Shown one piece after another: positions 8,072 to 16,624 of a DNA stretch of 64,000 nt (position 1 is the stretch's first letter; each line of letters opens with the position of its first letter). A program made the translations under genes and the position numbers. Under the pieces are notes generated by a model that saw nothing but the letters and a program-made list of their open reading frames with translations, searched no databases and was not told where the DNA came from. The DNA is from Alphaproteobacteria bacterium. GTDB lineage: Bacteria > Pseudomonadota > Alphaproteobacteria > SMXP01. The DNA is taken from the NCBI GenBank assembly GCA_028285305.1, contig JANQPV010000011.1, positions 38,339 through 102,338 on the forward strand, in the 5' to 3' direction.

Positions 8072-9700
8072 CTAATTCCTGGTTAGACTGTCGTATTGGC
8101 CCGCGACAAAATTTTCTTGCAGTTTGAACTTTTGAATCTTACCCGAGCCCGTCAGCGGCCAGTCGTCCACAAACACCCAATAATGAGGTGTCTTTTGCGG
8201 TGACAGCCGAGCGCGGCAATGATCGACGAGGTCGAGCACCTCGGGCTTGGTCTCGCCCGTTCGCATGAAGCACGCCACTTGCTCCCCCCATTTCTGATCG
8301 GGAATACCGACGACGGCCACTTCGGAGATGTCGGAATGTTCGAGCATCGCGTTCTCGATTTCTGCCGGGAACAAATTCTCGCCGCCTCTGATTATCATTT
8401 CCTTAACCCGGCCCGTCACTTTGACATAACCACGTTCATCCATGGTTCCAAGGTCGCCCGTATAGAGCCAGCCGTCGGTGTCGATTGTCTTTTCGGTCGC
8501 TTCTGGATTGTCGTTGTATTCCAGCATGATGCAGTATCCCCGGGCGCAAATCTCACCCACCTCACCGACGGGCGTCACCGCGTGGGTTTCAGGGTGGCGG
8601 ATGGAGATCTCCGTGCACGGCAGAGGCTGGCCCACAGTTTCGGTTGCGTCTTCGAAACTGTCGATCAACCGGGTCTGCGTGATCACCGGCGAGGTCTCCG
8701 TCTGCCCATAAACGATTTCAAAACCGCAATCGAAAGTGGCAGTGACTTGCTTTACGATTTCCGGCGGCACCATGGATCCGCCCGACACGAACATTCGGAT
8801 TGAGCTCACATCCCGCGGTGCGGACTGTTGAGTCTCCAGCATCCCGACCAGCATTGTAGGAACGCCCAGACCGCAGGTCGCCCGTGTCTCTTCAATTACA
8901 TTGAGGGCATTGTCCGGCAGGAACAGCTTCATCAGGACTTGCGTTGCCCGTCCTTGCACGCAGCCAAGTGTGGCGATGCCGCAGCCGGAGGTATGAAACA
9001 TAGGCATGGGATTCAAATAAACATCATCCGGTCCGGCGCCCATCCGCGAAAACGTAAGGCGCCCATTGTTGGTGAGGCCTTTGTGGTGTAACACTGCACC
9101 TTTGGGAAAACCCGTCGTTCCTGACGTGTACTGAATTTGCACGGGATCCATGGGTGAAACACTGGGCAAAGGCCTGTTCAAACTGGCTGTCGCGTGCAGG
9201 GAGGCCGGATCTTCCATATCCACCATTTCCCGAATGTTAGGCAGCTCTTGAAGCACGCCCTCCGCAATCGACCACATCGGGTTACCGCGGAAATCGCGCA
9301 CCAGGAACAGACCAACGGAGCGGGATTGTTCGAGCACATATTTGAGCTCGCTCGCTTGATAGGAGGGATTGACGGTCACCAGCGTCAGCCCGGCGAGACC
9401 CGCGGCAAACTCCAAAATGATCCATTCCGGCGTGTTGGGACACCACACGGCAATGCGCTCGCCTTCCTCGTATCGGGTGCAGAGTGCATGAGCGAGTTTT
9501 TCAGCGTCGTCCAAGAGTTCTCGGAACGTCCAGCGTCGCGCCAGTTCGCCGCTTTCGATCACTTCGATCAGTGCGGTTTTGTCCGGCGTCTCAGCGGCCG
9601 CATCGCGCAAGATGCCGCCGACCGTGGTCTCAAGTACTTCGTCATCTCCCTGAGCGGCGAAGTAGGACTCAGACAGATTCACTTCGTAGATTTTTGACAC
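8072..9700 (-). CDS. Acyl-CoA synthetase (AMP-dependent, FadD-like)
   Basis: 542-aa adenylate-forming ligase that activates a carboxylic acid to its CoA thioester. Motifs in order: the P-loop-like YTSGTTGFPKGAVLHH (~residue 190), YGQTETSP (A5), GWLYTGDLGTMDERGY (A7), GRVKEMIIRGGENLFPAEIE (A8 hinge) and the C-terminal catalytic Lys in TGSGKIQKFKL. The gene is divergent from an SDR-hydrolase pair across a 93-bp gap and is followed at once by thiD. A medium- or long-chain fatty acid is the likely substrate, but sequence alone does not decide it. Confidence 0.93.
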   Translation of the reverse strand: MSKIYEVNLSESYFAAQGDDEVLETTVGGILRDAAAETPDKTALIEVIESGELARRWTFRELLDDAEKLAHALCTRYEEGERIAVWCPNTPEWIILEFAAGLAGLTLVTVNPSYQASELKYVLEQSRSVGLFLVRDFRGNPMWSIAEGVLQELPNIREMVDMEDPASLHATASLNRPLPSVSPMDPVQIQYTSGTTGFPKGAVLHHKGLTNNGRLTFSRMGAGPDDVYLNPMPMFHTSGCGIATLGCVQGRATQVLMKLFLPDNALNVIEETRATCGLGVPTMLVGMLETQQSAPRDVSSIRMFVSGGSMVPPEIVKQVTATFDCGFEIVYGQTETSPVITQTRLIDSFEDATETVGQPLPCTEISIRHPETHAVTPVGEVGEICARGYCIMLEYNDNPEATEKTIDTDGWLYTGDLGTMDERGYVKVTGRVKEMIIRGGENLFPAEIENAMLEHSDISEVAVVGIPDQKWGEQVACFMRTGETKPEVLDLVDHCRARLSPQKTPHYWVFVDDWPLTGSGKIQKFKLQENFVAGQYDSLTRN

Positions 9701-9793
9701 GTTCGTTCCCTCGACTTTTTCTTTTCAACGGCCTGATTGACTGTATTCTGCCTCAAAACCCCTATTCGGGAAAAGAGAGAACAGGAGGAACTT

Positions 9794-10609
9794 ATGGGTA
9801 GGCTGGACGGAAAAGTGGCTATTGTCACGGGCGGGGCATCCGGCATCGGCAAGGGCGCCGCCATTGCGATGGCCGAAGAAGGGGCCGCAGTCATGGTCAC
9901 CGATGTGGATGACCTCCAGGGCGAAGAAGTCGCGGCTGAAATCCAAAAGAATGGCGGTAAGGCCGCCTACCGCCACCAAGATACATCGGACGAAACCGCC
10001 TGGCCGGAAATCGTTGGCGCGACGGTGGCGGCGTTCGGCCCCCTTGCGGTCCTGGTCAACAATGCGGGCATCGCCATCGGCGGGGCGATCGAGGACTTCT
10101 CCCTAGAGGACTGGCGCAAACAAAACGCTGTGAATCTCGACGGGGTCTTCATGGGCACAAGAGAGGCCATCCGCACGATGAAGACAACGGGCGGTGGCTC
10201 TATCATAAATGTTTCCTCCGTTGCCGGACTGAGAGGCTCGGCCGGCCTCGGCGGCTATTGCGCCTCCAAAGGGGGCGTGCGCCTCTTCTCGAAAGCCGCA
10301 GCGGTCGAGTGCGCGAGAGCCGGATACAAGATTCGCGTCAACTCCGTTCATCCCGGCATCATCGACACCCCCATCTGGCAAAAGAGCGTGCAAGACGGCT
10401 GGGCGAACGACGAAGCCTTGGCGAACACCAATTTCGGCGTGCGCGACGGCGCCAATCAAATAGATGTTGACGCTCTGGCCGAAAGCGTACCGCTCGGCAT
10501 CGCGGGCGTGCCCAAAGACATCGCCGACGGCATCGTCTTTTTGGCCTCGGACGAGTCCCGTTATGTAACGGGAACGGAGCTTGTCATCGACGGCGGGGTT
10601 TCCGCCTGA
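9794..10609 (+). CDS. SDR-family NAD(P)-dependent oxidoreductase
   Basis: 271 aa from the ATG at 9794, chosen because AGGAGG lies just upstream; the ORF track begins at a TTG 57 bp earlier. Classical SDR features are all present: VTGGASGIGKG cofactor loop, NNAGIAIGG, active-site Ser in INVSSVAG, YCASKGG (catalytic Tyr and Lys) and the C-terminal YVTGTELVIDGGVSA. The HPGIIDTPIW segment is like hydroxysteroid or cyclic-alcohol dehydrogenases. Its stop overlaps the start of the hydrolase gene (TGATG), so the two are translationally coupled and probably work on one substrate. Confidence 0.93.
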   Translation: MGRLDGKVAIVTGGASGIGKGAAIAMAEEGAAVMVTDVDDLQGEEVAAEIQKNGGKAAYRHQDTSDETAWPEIVGATVAAFGPLAVLVNNAGIAIGGAIEDFSLEDWRKQNAVNLDGVFMGTREAIRTMKTTGGGSIINVSSVAGLRGSAGLGGYCASKGGVRLFSKAAAVECARAGYKIRVNSVHPGIIDTPIWQKSVQDGWANDEALANTNFGVRDGANQIDVDALAESVPLGIAGVPKDIADGIVFLASDESRYVTGTELVIDGGVSA

Positions 10610-11379
10610 TGCTCCGTTGGCAAGATCACGGCGGCAACGGGCCGCCGCTTTTGCTCGTTCACGGCATGCTCTCCAGCAGCGCCCAATGGCTTTACAATAT
10701 TGAACCTTTGAAAGAGGTCGCCCGGCCCATCACTTTGGATCTCCTGGGCCACGGCAACTCGCCCGCGCCAACAGAGGCTAAGCCTTATATGCCGTCGTCC
10801 TATCTGGCGGAGTTCGAAACCATCCGTTCCACCATCGGGGCGGAGAGGTGGTTTGTCTGCGGACAGTCTTTCGGTGCTACGTTAACCATTCGCTATGCGC
10901 TGGAGCGGCCTCGCGTCATAACGGGTCAGATCTTTACGAACTCCGCCTCGGCCTTGGCCCGCGGTGAGGACGCGAAACGCATGGTTGAGGGCGCTATCAA
11001 ACAGGGTAGGGCCTTGATGGAGGGCAAAACAAAAGTGACCGACATGCCCATCCATCCCCTACACGCCAAGCGTCTCGACCCTTCCGCCCGCGAGAAACTC
11101 ATCGAAGAGGCTGCCAAGGTGAACGTCGAAGCCCTCGGCCGCACGTTCGAGCATACGCTCGCCACCGCCAGCCAAGCAGACAGGTTTCACGAAACTTCCG
11201 TTCCCACTCTATTGGTCGTTGGCACAAAAGAAACACGCTTCGACGAGCACAGACGGTTCGCCGAAGAAGCGCTCCCCAGCCTTGAAGTTGTCGAAGTCGA
11301 CGCCGGCCATGCCGTGAACATCGATGGAGCGGAGCCGTTTAATACGGCCGTGGCGGCGTTTATACGGAAGTGGGGGTGA
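10609..11379 (+). CDS. Alpha/beta-fold hydrolase
   Basis: 256 aa. The fold is shown by LLVHGMLSSS (oxyanion hole), the nucleophile elbow GQSFGA near residue 87, a likely acid in VVGTKETRFDEH and the catalytic His in DAGHAVNIDG. No signal peptide is seen, so it is cytoplasmic. It overlaps the upstream SDR gene by one base. The pair is consistent with oxidation then hydrolysis (or the reverse) of an ester or lactone, but the substrate is unknown. Confidence 0.9.
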   Translation: MLRWQDHGGNGPPLLLVHGMLSSSAQWLYNIEPLKEVARPITLDLLGHGNSPAPTEAKPYMPSSYLAEFETIRSTIGAERWFVCGQSFGATLTIRYALERPRVITGQIFTNSASALARGEDAKRMVEGAIKQGRALMEGKTKVTDMPIHPLHAKRLDPSAREKLIEEAAKVNVEALGRTFEHTLATASQADRFHETSVPTLLVVGTKETRFDEHRRFAEEALPSLEVVEVDAGHAVNIDGAEPFNTAVAAFIRKWG

Positions 11380-11402
11380 CCCAAACGAGCCACCCCTTTG
11401 GC

Positions 11403-12104
11403 CTACGCCGTCATATCGAACACCAACACTTCGGCATCATTGACGCCCGTCACGTCGACCGATGTCACGTCCCGCAAGGCGAGGCCGTCACCGGCACTGA
11501 GCGGCGTACCATTGACGATCACCTCGCCCCGGGCGATCTGTACCCAGACATAGCGATTAGAGTCCACCTGTAAGCTCGCCATCTCGTCTTTGTCGAAGAG
11601 GCCCGCAAAAAGCCGTACATCCTGGTGAAGCTTGACGGATCCGTCGCTTCCGTCTGGAGAGGCCACCAGCCGGAATCGACCACGCTTTTCTTCATCGGCG
11701 AATGCTTTCTGCTCGTAGCCGGGCTCGATCCCGTCCTCGTCCGGAATGATCCAGATTTGGAGAAAATGCACCGGATCCTCTTGGGAGTGATTATACTCCG
11801 AGTGACGGATGCCGGATCCTGCAGACATGCGTTGGACTTCACCCGGACGAATGACCGACCCTGTGCCGATGGAGTCTTTGTGCTCCAGGGCGCCTTCCAG
11901 CACATAGGAGATGATCTCCATGTCCCGGTGCCCGTGGGTGTCGAAGCCCGTTCCGGGCTTCACCCGGTCCTCATTGATGACCCGCAAGGGCCCGAAGCCC
12001 ATATGGTTAGGATCCATGTAAGACCCAAAGGAAAACGTGTGCTTGGAATCGAGCCAGCCGAAATTGGCGGCGCCGCGATCTTCACTTCTACGAACAGTAA
12101 TCAT
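11403..12104 (-). CDS. Pirin family protein
   Basis: 233-aa bicupin. The N-terminal cupin shows the family metal site: GFDTHGHRDMEIISYVLEG and MSAGSGIRHSEYNHS, with three His and a Glu for the metal. Relatives such as E. coli YhhW have quercetinase activity in vitro; the physiological role is unsettled. The C-terminal cupin is degenerate, as is usual. It is divergent from a LysR gene (113 bp apart), the classic arrangement for a regulator and its target. Confidence 0.92.
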   Translation of the reverse strand: MITVRRSEDRGAANFGWLDSKHTFSFGSYMDPNHMGFGPLRVINEDRVKPGTGFDTHGHRDMEIISYVLEGALEHKDSIGTGSVIRPGEVQRMSAGSGIRHSEYNHSQEDPVHFLQIWIIPDEDGIEPGYEQKAFADEEKRGRFRLVASPDGSDGSVKLHQDVRLFAGLFDKDEMASLQVDSNRYVWVQIARGEVIVNGTPLSAGDGLALRDVTSVDVTGVNDAEVLVFDMTA

Positions 12105-12217
12105 GTCGATCCTCCTTAGTGGTCGAAACTCTCTTGAGTTCCAACATATTGGTTTCTATAAAAAAGACCATATTCGCGATTATGCGCACATTGGTTCCAA
12201 ATCAGGGACAATAAAGA

Positions 12218-13129
12218 ATGGACAAATTCGCCGCCCTTTCGGCCTTTACGGAAGTTGTGGATCAGCGCGGATTCGCCGCCGCCGCCCGAACCAAGGGGCT
12301 CTCCCGCTCCCAAGTCAACAAATTGGTCGCCAACTTGGAAGACCATTTAGGCGTTCAGCTCCTCAACCGGACCACCCGCTCGGTGGCGCCGACGCCCGCC
12401 GGCCAAGCCTTTTATGAGCGGGCCCGGGCTATCCTCAGCGACTTGGACGAGGCCGAAAGCGCTCTCCAGGACGATCAAGACGAGCCCCAAGGAGAACTGA
12501 AAATCAACGCGCCTATGAGTTTCGGCACGATGCATCTGGGTCCCGCGCTCACCGATTTCATGCTGCGATATCCCAAGATCCGCATTCAGCTGATCTTAAA
12601 CGACAACTTTGTCGATCCGGTGATGGAGGGCTTCGATCTCACCGTGCGGATCGCGGAACCATCCGAGACTCTCGCCCTCATCGAACACGAGATCGTCGAG
12701 GCCAAACGGGTGATCTGTGCCTCGCCAGAGTTTTTGAGAGATAAGGGGACCCCGGCCTCGCCCAAAGAGCTTGCCGACCTACCATGCCTTCACTACGGCA
12801 ATTTACCAAGCGGCAACAGTTGGAAATTGGGGGGTCCCGACGGGGTCCATGATGTTCGTGTGAACGGTGTTCTGTGCTCTAACAATGCCGAGATCTTGCG
12901 CGACGCTGCGGTCAAGGGCATGGGCATCGCGCTCCTGCCTACCTTTATTGCTGGCGCCGAACTTCAGGAAGGCCGCCTCGTTACCGTCCTCGCCGACTAC
13001 AAACCGCCGCCCATTTCTTTGTGTCTTCTGTACACGCCCAATCGGCATCTCTCGGCGCGCATCCGCTTGCTTGTCGAGTTCTTTTATGAGCGCTTCGGCG
13101 ACCGGCCCTATTGGGACTTGGTTGAGTGA
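12218..13129 (+). CDS. LysR-family transcriptional regulator
   Basis: 303 aa. Residues 1-60 form the winged helix-turn-helix (FTEVVDQRGFAAAARTKGLS, then SQVNKLVANLEDHLGVQLLN and RTTRSVAPTPAG), and the rest is a periplasmic-binding-protein-like effector domain. It is transcribed away from the pirin gene, which it probably controls together with itself. The effector is not predictable. The 113-bp intergenic region holds AT-rich sequence but no clean T-N11-A palindrome that I would commit to. Confidence 0.93.
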   Translation: MDKFAALSAFTEVVDQRGFAAAARTKGLSRSQVNKLVANLEDHLGVQLLNRTTRSVAPTPAGQAFYERARAILSDLDEAESALQDDQDEPQGELKINAPMSFGTMHLGPALTDFMLRYPKIRIQLILNDNFVDPVMEGFDLTVRIAEPSETLALIEHEIVEAKRVICASPEFLRDKGTPASPKELADLPCLHYGNLPSGNSWKLGGPDGVHDVRVNGVLCSNNAEILRDAAVKGMGIALLPTFIAGAELQEGRLVTVLADYKPPPISLCLLYTPNRHLSARIRLLVEFFYERFGDRPYWDLVE

Positions 13130-13211
13130 CACCGCCATACAAAAGGGCTTAGTGTAGGCGCACCGCGGCCGGTGCCAAGGTGGGTGACAAAGATATGGGA
13201 AGGAAAGACAC

Positions 13212-13838
13212 ATGAGCCAACCAACAGCGAATGAACAGGGCCTTGGCATTCCCCAAAAACAGGATTTGGCCCATTCGGACAAGAAAGCCTCTATCGACAG
13301 TTTGTTATTGGCCTTTGCCGCCGATCCTGCGTTCCGGGCCATGTATCCGACCCCGGAAAAATATGTAGCGGGCTTTCCCGTCTTCACCGACGCGTTTGGC
13401 GGAGCCGCCTTCGATCACGGCACGGCCCACGCGTTGCCGGACTTTTCAGCTGTCGCCTTGTGGTTCCCACCGGGCGAGGCGCCGGACGACGGACCGATTG
13501 AAGAGGCGGTCGAGAAAACCGTGATCCTCGACCCCAAACCGCTGGAAGACACGATGGCGGTTCTTGAGCGCATGGGAGAAGTCCATGCCGCCCAACCGGA
13601 AAAGCATTGGTATCTCGCATTTCTCGGCGTCGAATCTGGCAAGCAAGGCCAAGGCTTAGGCTCCATACTGATGAAGGAATGCCTGTTGACCGTCGATGAG
13701 CAGCATATGCCCGCCTATCTTGAATCTTCAAACCCGCAGAACGTGCCGTTCTATGAGCGCCACGGCTTTGAGATTTTGGAGACCATCGACATCGGCACCT
13801 TCCCGACGGTCACGCCCATGTTTCGTCCTGCACGGTAA
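13212..13838 (+). CDS. GNAT-family N-acetyltransferase
   Basis: 208 aa. The C-terminal half has the GNAT acetyl-CoA motif A (LGVESGKQGQGLGSILMKE) and motif B (YLESSNPQNVPFYERHGFEIL). The N-terminal ~100 residues, including the WFPPGEAP segment, are typical of a subgroup often found near antibiotic- or regulator-type genes. AGGAAAG precedes the ATG. The acceptor amine is unknown. It is 82 bp beyond the LysR gene and may or may not share its transcript. Confidence 0.9.
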   Translation: MSQPTANEQGLGIPQKQDLAHSDKKASIDSLLLAFAADPAFRAMYPTPEKYVAGFPVFTDAFGGAAFDHGTAHALPDFSAVALWFPPGEAPDDGPIEEAVEKTVILDPKPLEDTMAVLERMGEVHAAQPEKHWYLAFLGVESGKQGQGLGSILMKECLLTVDEQHMPAYLESSNPQNVPFYERHGFEILETIDIGTFPTVTPMFRPAR

Positions 13839-13936
13839 GGAGAGGGTTGCGTCACTCGGACAACCCCTCCCTTCAAATGCTGCCACTTTTGTGATACCGC
13901 ACTGCGTCATTTCACAGTGCGAGAGGCCGAGAGGAC

Positions 13937-14836
13937 GTGTCTGAGAACGCGGTTGCCACACAGGGCTCCATTGCCAGCTTAAGAAAACGCGCCGAAGCGC
14001 TCATTGAGACCCGTGGCTTTGTGATCGCCATCACAGCCGTCATTGCCATCAATGCGATCACGTTGGGGCTCGAGACGTGGCCCCGCGCCATGGACGTCGC
14101 AGGCCCATTCCTCCACGCCATTGATCGTATCGCGCTGACGATCTTTGTCCTTGAGCTCAGTTTGAAGCTCTTTGCCCTGGGGCCGAGATTCTTCCGCGAC
14201 GGCTGGAACATCTTCGACAGCATCATTGTGGCCATTGCTCTGATGCCGGTCTCGCCGGCCATCTCGGCGCTGCGCGCCTTGCGCATCACCCGGGCCTTTC
14301 GCCTCGTTTCCACCGTTCCGCAGTTGCGCGCCGTGGTGGGCGCCCTGTTCGCCGCCGTGCCCGGCATGGGCGCGGTCCTCGCCATGCTCATTCTGGTGTT
14401 CTACGTCTCCTCGGTGATTGCGACCAACCTCTTTGCAGCGACGTTCCCGGACTGGTTCGGCTCCATCGGCACCTCCATGTATTCCCTCTTTCAGATCATG
14501 ACACTCGAGAGTTGGTCCATGGGCATTGTCCGTCCGGTGATGGAGGTTCATCCCTGGGCTTGGGTCTTCTTCGTCCCCTTCATCATCATCACCAGTTTCG
14601 CGGTGCTCAATCTCTTCATTGCCCTGATTGTCAATTCCATGCAGACCCTCCACGACGAAGAGGTCGCCAGAGAGGCGGATGAAAAGGGCACGTCTGCAGA
14701 AATTTTGGCGGAAGAAATCCGCATGTTACGGGCGGAAGTGCAGGAGCTGAGAGCGCACTTGGGCGATCCTAAACCCTCTGCTGAGACCACGAGCCCGAAA
14801 CCCGATCATCAGCCTGTTGAGCAAAAGCGCGTCTGA
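13937..14836 (+). CDS. Bacterial voltage-gated sodium channel (NaChBac/NavAb type)
   Basis: 299 aa from a GTG start with GAGAGGA upstream. One six-helix domain forms a homotetrameric channel. The voltage-sensor S4 is ALRALRITRAFRLVS (residues ~111-125) with Arg every third position. The pore helix ends in TLESWSM (189-195), the selectivity filter of NaChBac and NavAb, indicating sodium selectivity. S6 (FFVPFIIITSFAVLNLFIAL) leads into a charged neck and a heptad coiled coil (AEEIRMLRAEVQELRAHLG) for tetramerisation. Such channels serve motility or pH homeostasis in marine and alkaliphilic bacteria. The methyltransferase gene follows after 3 bp. Confidence 0.95.
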   Translation: MSENAVATQGSIASLRKRAEALIETRGFVIAITAVIAINAITLGLETWPRAMDVAGPFLHAIDRIALTIFVLELSLKLFALGPRFFRDGWNIFDSIIVAIALMPVSPAISALRALRITRAFRLVSTVPQLRAVVGALFAAVPGMGAVLAMLILVFYVSSVIATNLFAATFPDWFGSIGTSMYSLFQIMTLESWSMGIVRPVMEVHPWAWVFFVPFIIITSFAVLNLFIALIVNSMQTLHDEEVAREADEKGTSAEILAEEIRMLRAEVQELRAHLGDPKPSAETTSPKPDHQPVEQKRV

Positions 14837-14839
14837 AAC

Positions 14840-15460
14840 ATGGGCGGCATCGGACGGCCCCATCCCGCCGACACCATCATTTCCCTCTATGAAAAGCACG
14901 CCCGGCTTTGGGATCGCGCGCGGAACAAATCGCTCTTTGAACGGCAGTGGCTCTATCGTTTCATCGCGCACCTTTCCCCCGGCGGACACGTCCTCGACCT
15001 GGGCTGTGGGGGAGGGGAGCCCATTGCTGCCTATTTCATCAGCCAAGGATTTTCCATCACCGGTGTAGACAGCTCCCCGTCCATGATTGAGCTGTGCCGG
15101 AGCCGATTTCCAGAGCAGGAATGGCTCCAAGCGGACATGCGCACGCTCAGCCCAAAGACAGCCTTTGACGGGATCCTCGCGTGGGACAGTTTCTTTCACC
15201 TAACCGCAGACGATCAGCGGGCGATGTTCCCCGTCTTTGCCAAGCACGCGGCAAGGGGCGCCCTATTGATGTTCTCGTCCGGTCCCGCCGAGGGCGAAGC
15301 CATCGGCGAGCTTGGCGGCGATCCTCTCTACCACGCCAGTCTGAACCCTGAGGAATACTTGGAGCTGCTCCACACCCACGGTTTCGACGGCGCCTTTGAC
15401 CGCGATCCCAGTGAGCCCTCCGGCCGGCGGCTCATCTGGATTGCCACGAAACAGGGGTGA
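14840..15460 (+). CDS. Class I SAM-dependent methyltransferase
   Basis: 206 aa. Motif I is VLDLGCGGGEPIAAYF near residue 53, followed by the acidic ribose-binding position in GVDSSPSMIELCRSRFP and motif IV-like FDGILAWDSFFHL. The substrate is not evident. It starts 3 bp after the sodium channel stop, so translation is coupled, and it may be stably linked to the channel. A hairpin overlapping its stop codon probably ends the transcript. Confidence 0.9.
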   Translation: MGGIGRPHPADTIISLYEKHARLWDRARNKSLFERQWLYRFIAHLSPGGHVLDLGCGGGEPIAAYFISQGFSITGVDSSPSMIELCRSRFPEQEWLQADMRTLSPKTAFDGILAWDSFFHLTADDQRAMFPVFAKHAARGALLMFSSGPAEGEAIGELGGDPLYHASLNPEEYLELLHTHGFDGAFDRDPSEPSGRRLIWIATKQG

Positions 15461-15478
15461 GCGGCCATAAGGCCGCTC
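15459..15478. terminator. Hairpin between convergent genes
   Basis: GAGCGGCC-ATAA-GGCCGCTC is a perfect 8-bp stem with a 4-base loop, beginning inside the methyltransferase stop codon. A second, overlapping hairpin CTCAACT/AGTTGAG follows (15476-15495). No long T-run is present. The location between converging genes supports a bidirectional terminator. Confidence 0.65.
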
Positions 15479-15504
15479 AACTCACATCAGTTGAGGTTTG
15501 CCGT

Positions 15505-15984
15505 TCACGCGACTACCGAGTCCCGCTTCAAGAGCCGTGCAAAGATCATCACATGGGTGACCAGCAAGAGCGGCACCAGGAACGTCGGTATGAACCATGT
15601 CGGTCCAAAGGCAGTGAGGGCTTCAGCTTGGCGCAGGGCGTTGGCGAGATCTAAGAGCCCGACAATGTTAAAGAGCCAGACAAACGGCAGCGCTACACGG
15701 GTTCCGGCTTGAAGGACCAAAAGGGCGACGATCGCCAACAGGGCCGAAATGAGATCCCCGTACCCGGCCGTCATTGCAAAGAAGGCCGGCAAGGGTTCGG
15801 CATTGAGTGTCGGCACGAGGAACGAGAGGCCAATATGACGAAAGGCATGGGGCAAGATCAGGATCATCAAGGCCGTCCGCAGAGAAAGCGACGCCAGCCA
15901 CGGGCTCACAAACCACCTTGCAATCAGTACAAAGATTAGAACACTCAGTGCGAATTGAACGCCAAAAACTGTATAGATATCCAT
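15505..15984 (-). CDS. Small integral membrane protein, probable MarR target
   Basis: 159 aa from Met7 of the ORF-track protein; AAGGAG sits six bases before this ATG. The sequence is almost wholly hydrophobic with four or five predicted membrane segments (FALSVLIFVLIARWF, TALMILILPHAF, LISALLAIVALLVLQ, THVMIFARLL). I do not recognise the family with confidence. It lies just downstream of the marR gene on the same strand, and the spacer holds a near-copy of the palindrome found in front of marR, so it is probably repressed by that regulator. Confidence 0.8.
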   Translation of the reverse strand: MDIYTVFGVQFALSVLIFVLIARWFVSPWLASLSLRTALMILILPHAFRHIGLSFLVPTLNAEPLPAFFAMTAGYGDLISALLAIVALLVLQAGTRVALPFVWLFNIVGLLDLANALRQAEALTAFGPTWFIPTFLVPLLLVTHVMIFARLLKRDSVVA

Positions 15985-16018
15985 ATCGGTCTCCTTCTTC
16001 ATTTGGTTAGCGCTAAAT

Positions 16019-16030
16019 GTGCATATACAC
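16019..16030. promoter_or_regulatory. Putative MarR operator in front of the membrane protein gene
   Basis: GTGCATATACAC differs by one base from the perfect palindrome GTGTATATACAC upstream of marR. It lies 34 bp before the start of the membrane protein gene, in the marR-membrane protein gap. Confidence 0.65.
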
Positions 16031-16052
16031 CTATATGCCCAAAAAAGGGGGG

Positions 16053-16493
16053 TCAGGTTTGAGTGGCATCAACAGTGGCCGAGAGAGCGCCAAGCAAATC
16101 GACCCACTGTGCTTGCCCAAGCTTTTTCCGCAAGCGATTCTGCGCCTCCTGCCAATGGGGAATCGCTTTCTTTAGAACCTCCCGGCCCTTACGTGTGATG
16201 ACTAATTCGCGGACTCTTTGATCGGCCGTTGGTCGCGAGTCCACAAAACCGTCGCGCTCAAGGGGTTTTAAGTTTCGTGACAAGGTGGTTCGTTCCACAA
16301 CGACAATGTCCGCAAGTTGAGTGAGAGGCATCGGGCCCCGGTTGTTGAGGACAGCGAGAAGTGTGAATTGCGTAGCTCGCAGCCCGCTGGGCTTCAGTGC
16401 AGCGTCGTAGGTTTGCGACACACTGCGCATGGCTTTGCGCAAATTGGCGTGTGCGCACACTGAAATATCCGGTTCCATCGTAATCTGAGCCAT
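16053..16493 (-). CDS. MarR-family transcriptional regulator
   Basis: 146 aa, the normal size. The winged helix is seen in ATQFTLLAVLNNRGPMPLTQ, LADIVVVERTTLSRNLKPLE and the wing RDGFVDSRPTADQRVRELVI. It acts as a dimer, usually a repressor released by small aromatic or oxidising ligands. AGGAG precedes the ATG by seven bases. A perfect 12-bp palindrome lies about 20 bp upstream of the start, suggesting autoregulation, and a second copy lies before the downstream membrane protein gene. Confidence 0.93.
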   Translation of the reverse strand: MAQITMEPDISVCAHANLRKAMRSVSQTYDAALKPSGLRATQFTLLAVLNNRGPMPLTQLADIVVVERTTLSRNLKPLERDGFVDSRPTADQRVRELVITRKGREVLKKAIPHWQEAQNRLRKKLGQAQWVDLLGALSATVDATQT

Positions 16494-16511
16494 CGATTTC
16501 TCCTAAGAAAA

Positions 16512-16523
16512 GTGTATATACAC
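16512..16523. promoter_or_regulatory. Putative MarR operator upstream of marR
   Basis: GTGTATATACAC is a perfect 12-bp palindrome, 18 bp upstream of the marR start. The one-base variant at 16019-16030 supports its being a specific site rather than a chance palindrome. Confidence 0.7.
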
Positions 16524-16624
16524 ATAAGAAGGCGCTTAGCAATGGATAAAGGGGGAGCGGATTGCCCGCCATGCAATTGCTGCATGGCGCGTTGTGTTCC
16601 TGGTTGCAACGTCCGCTTAGAGGA

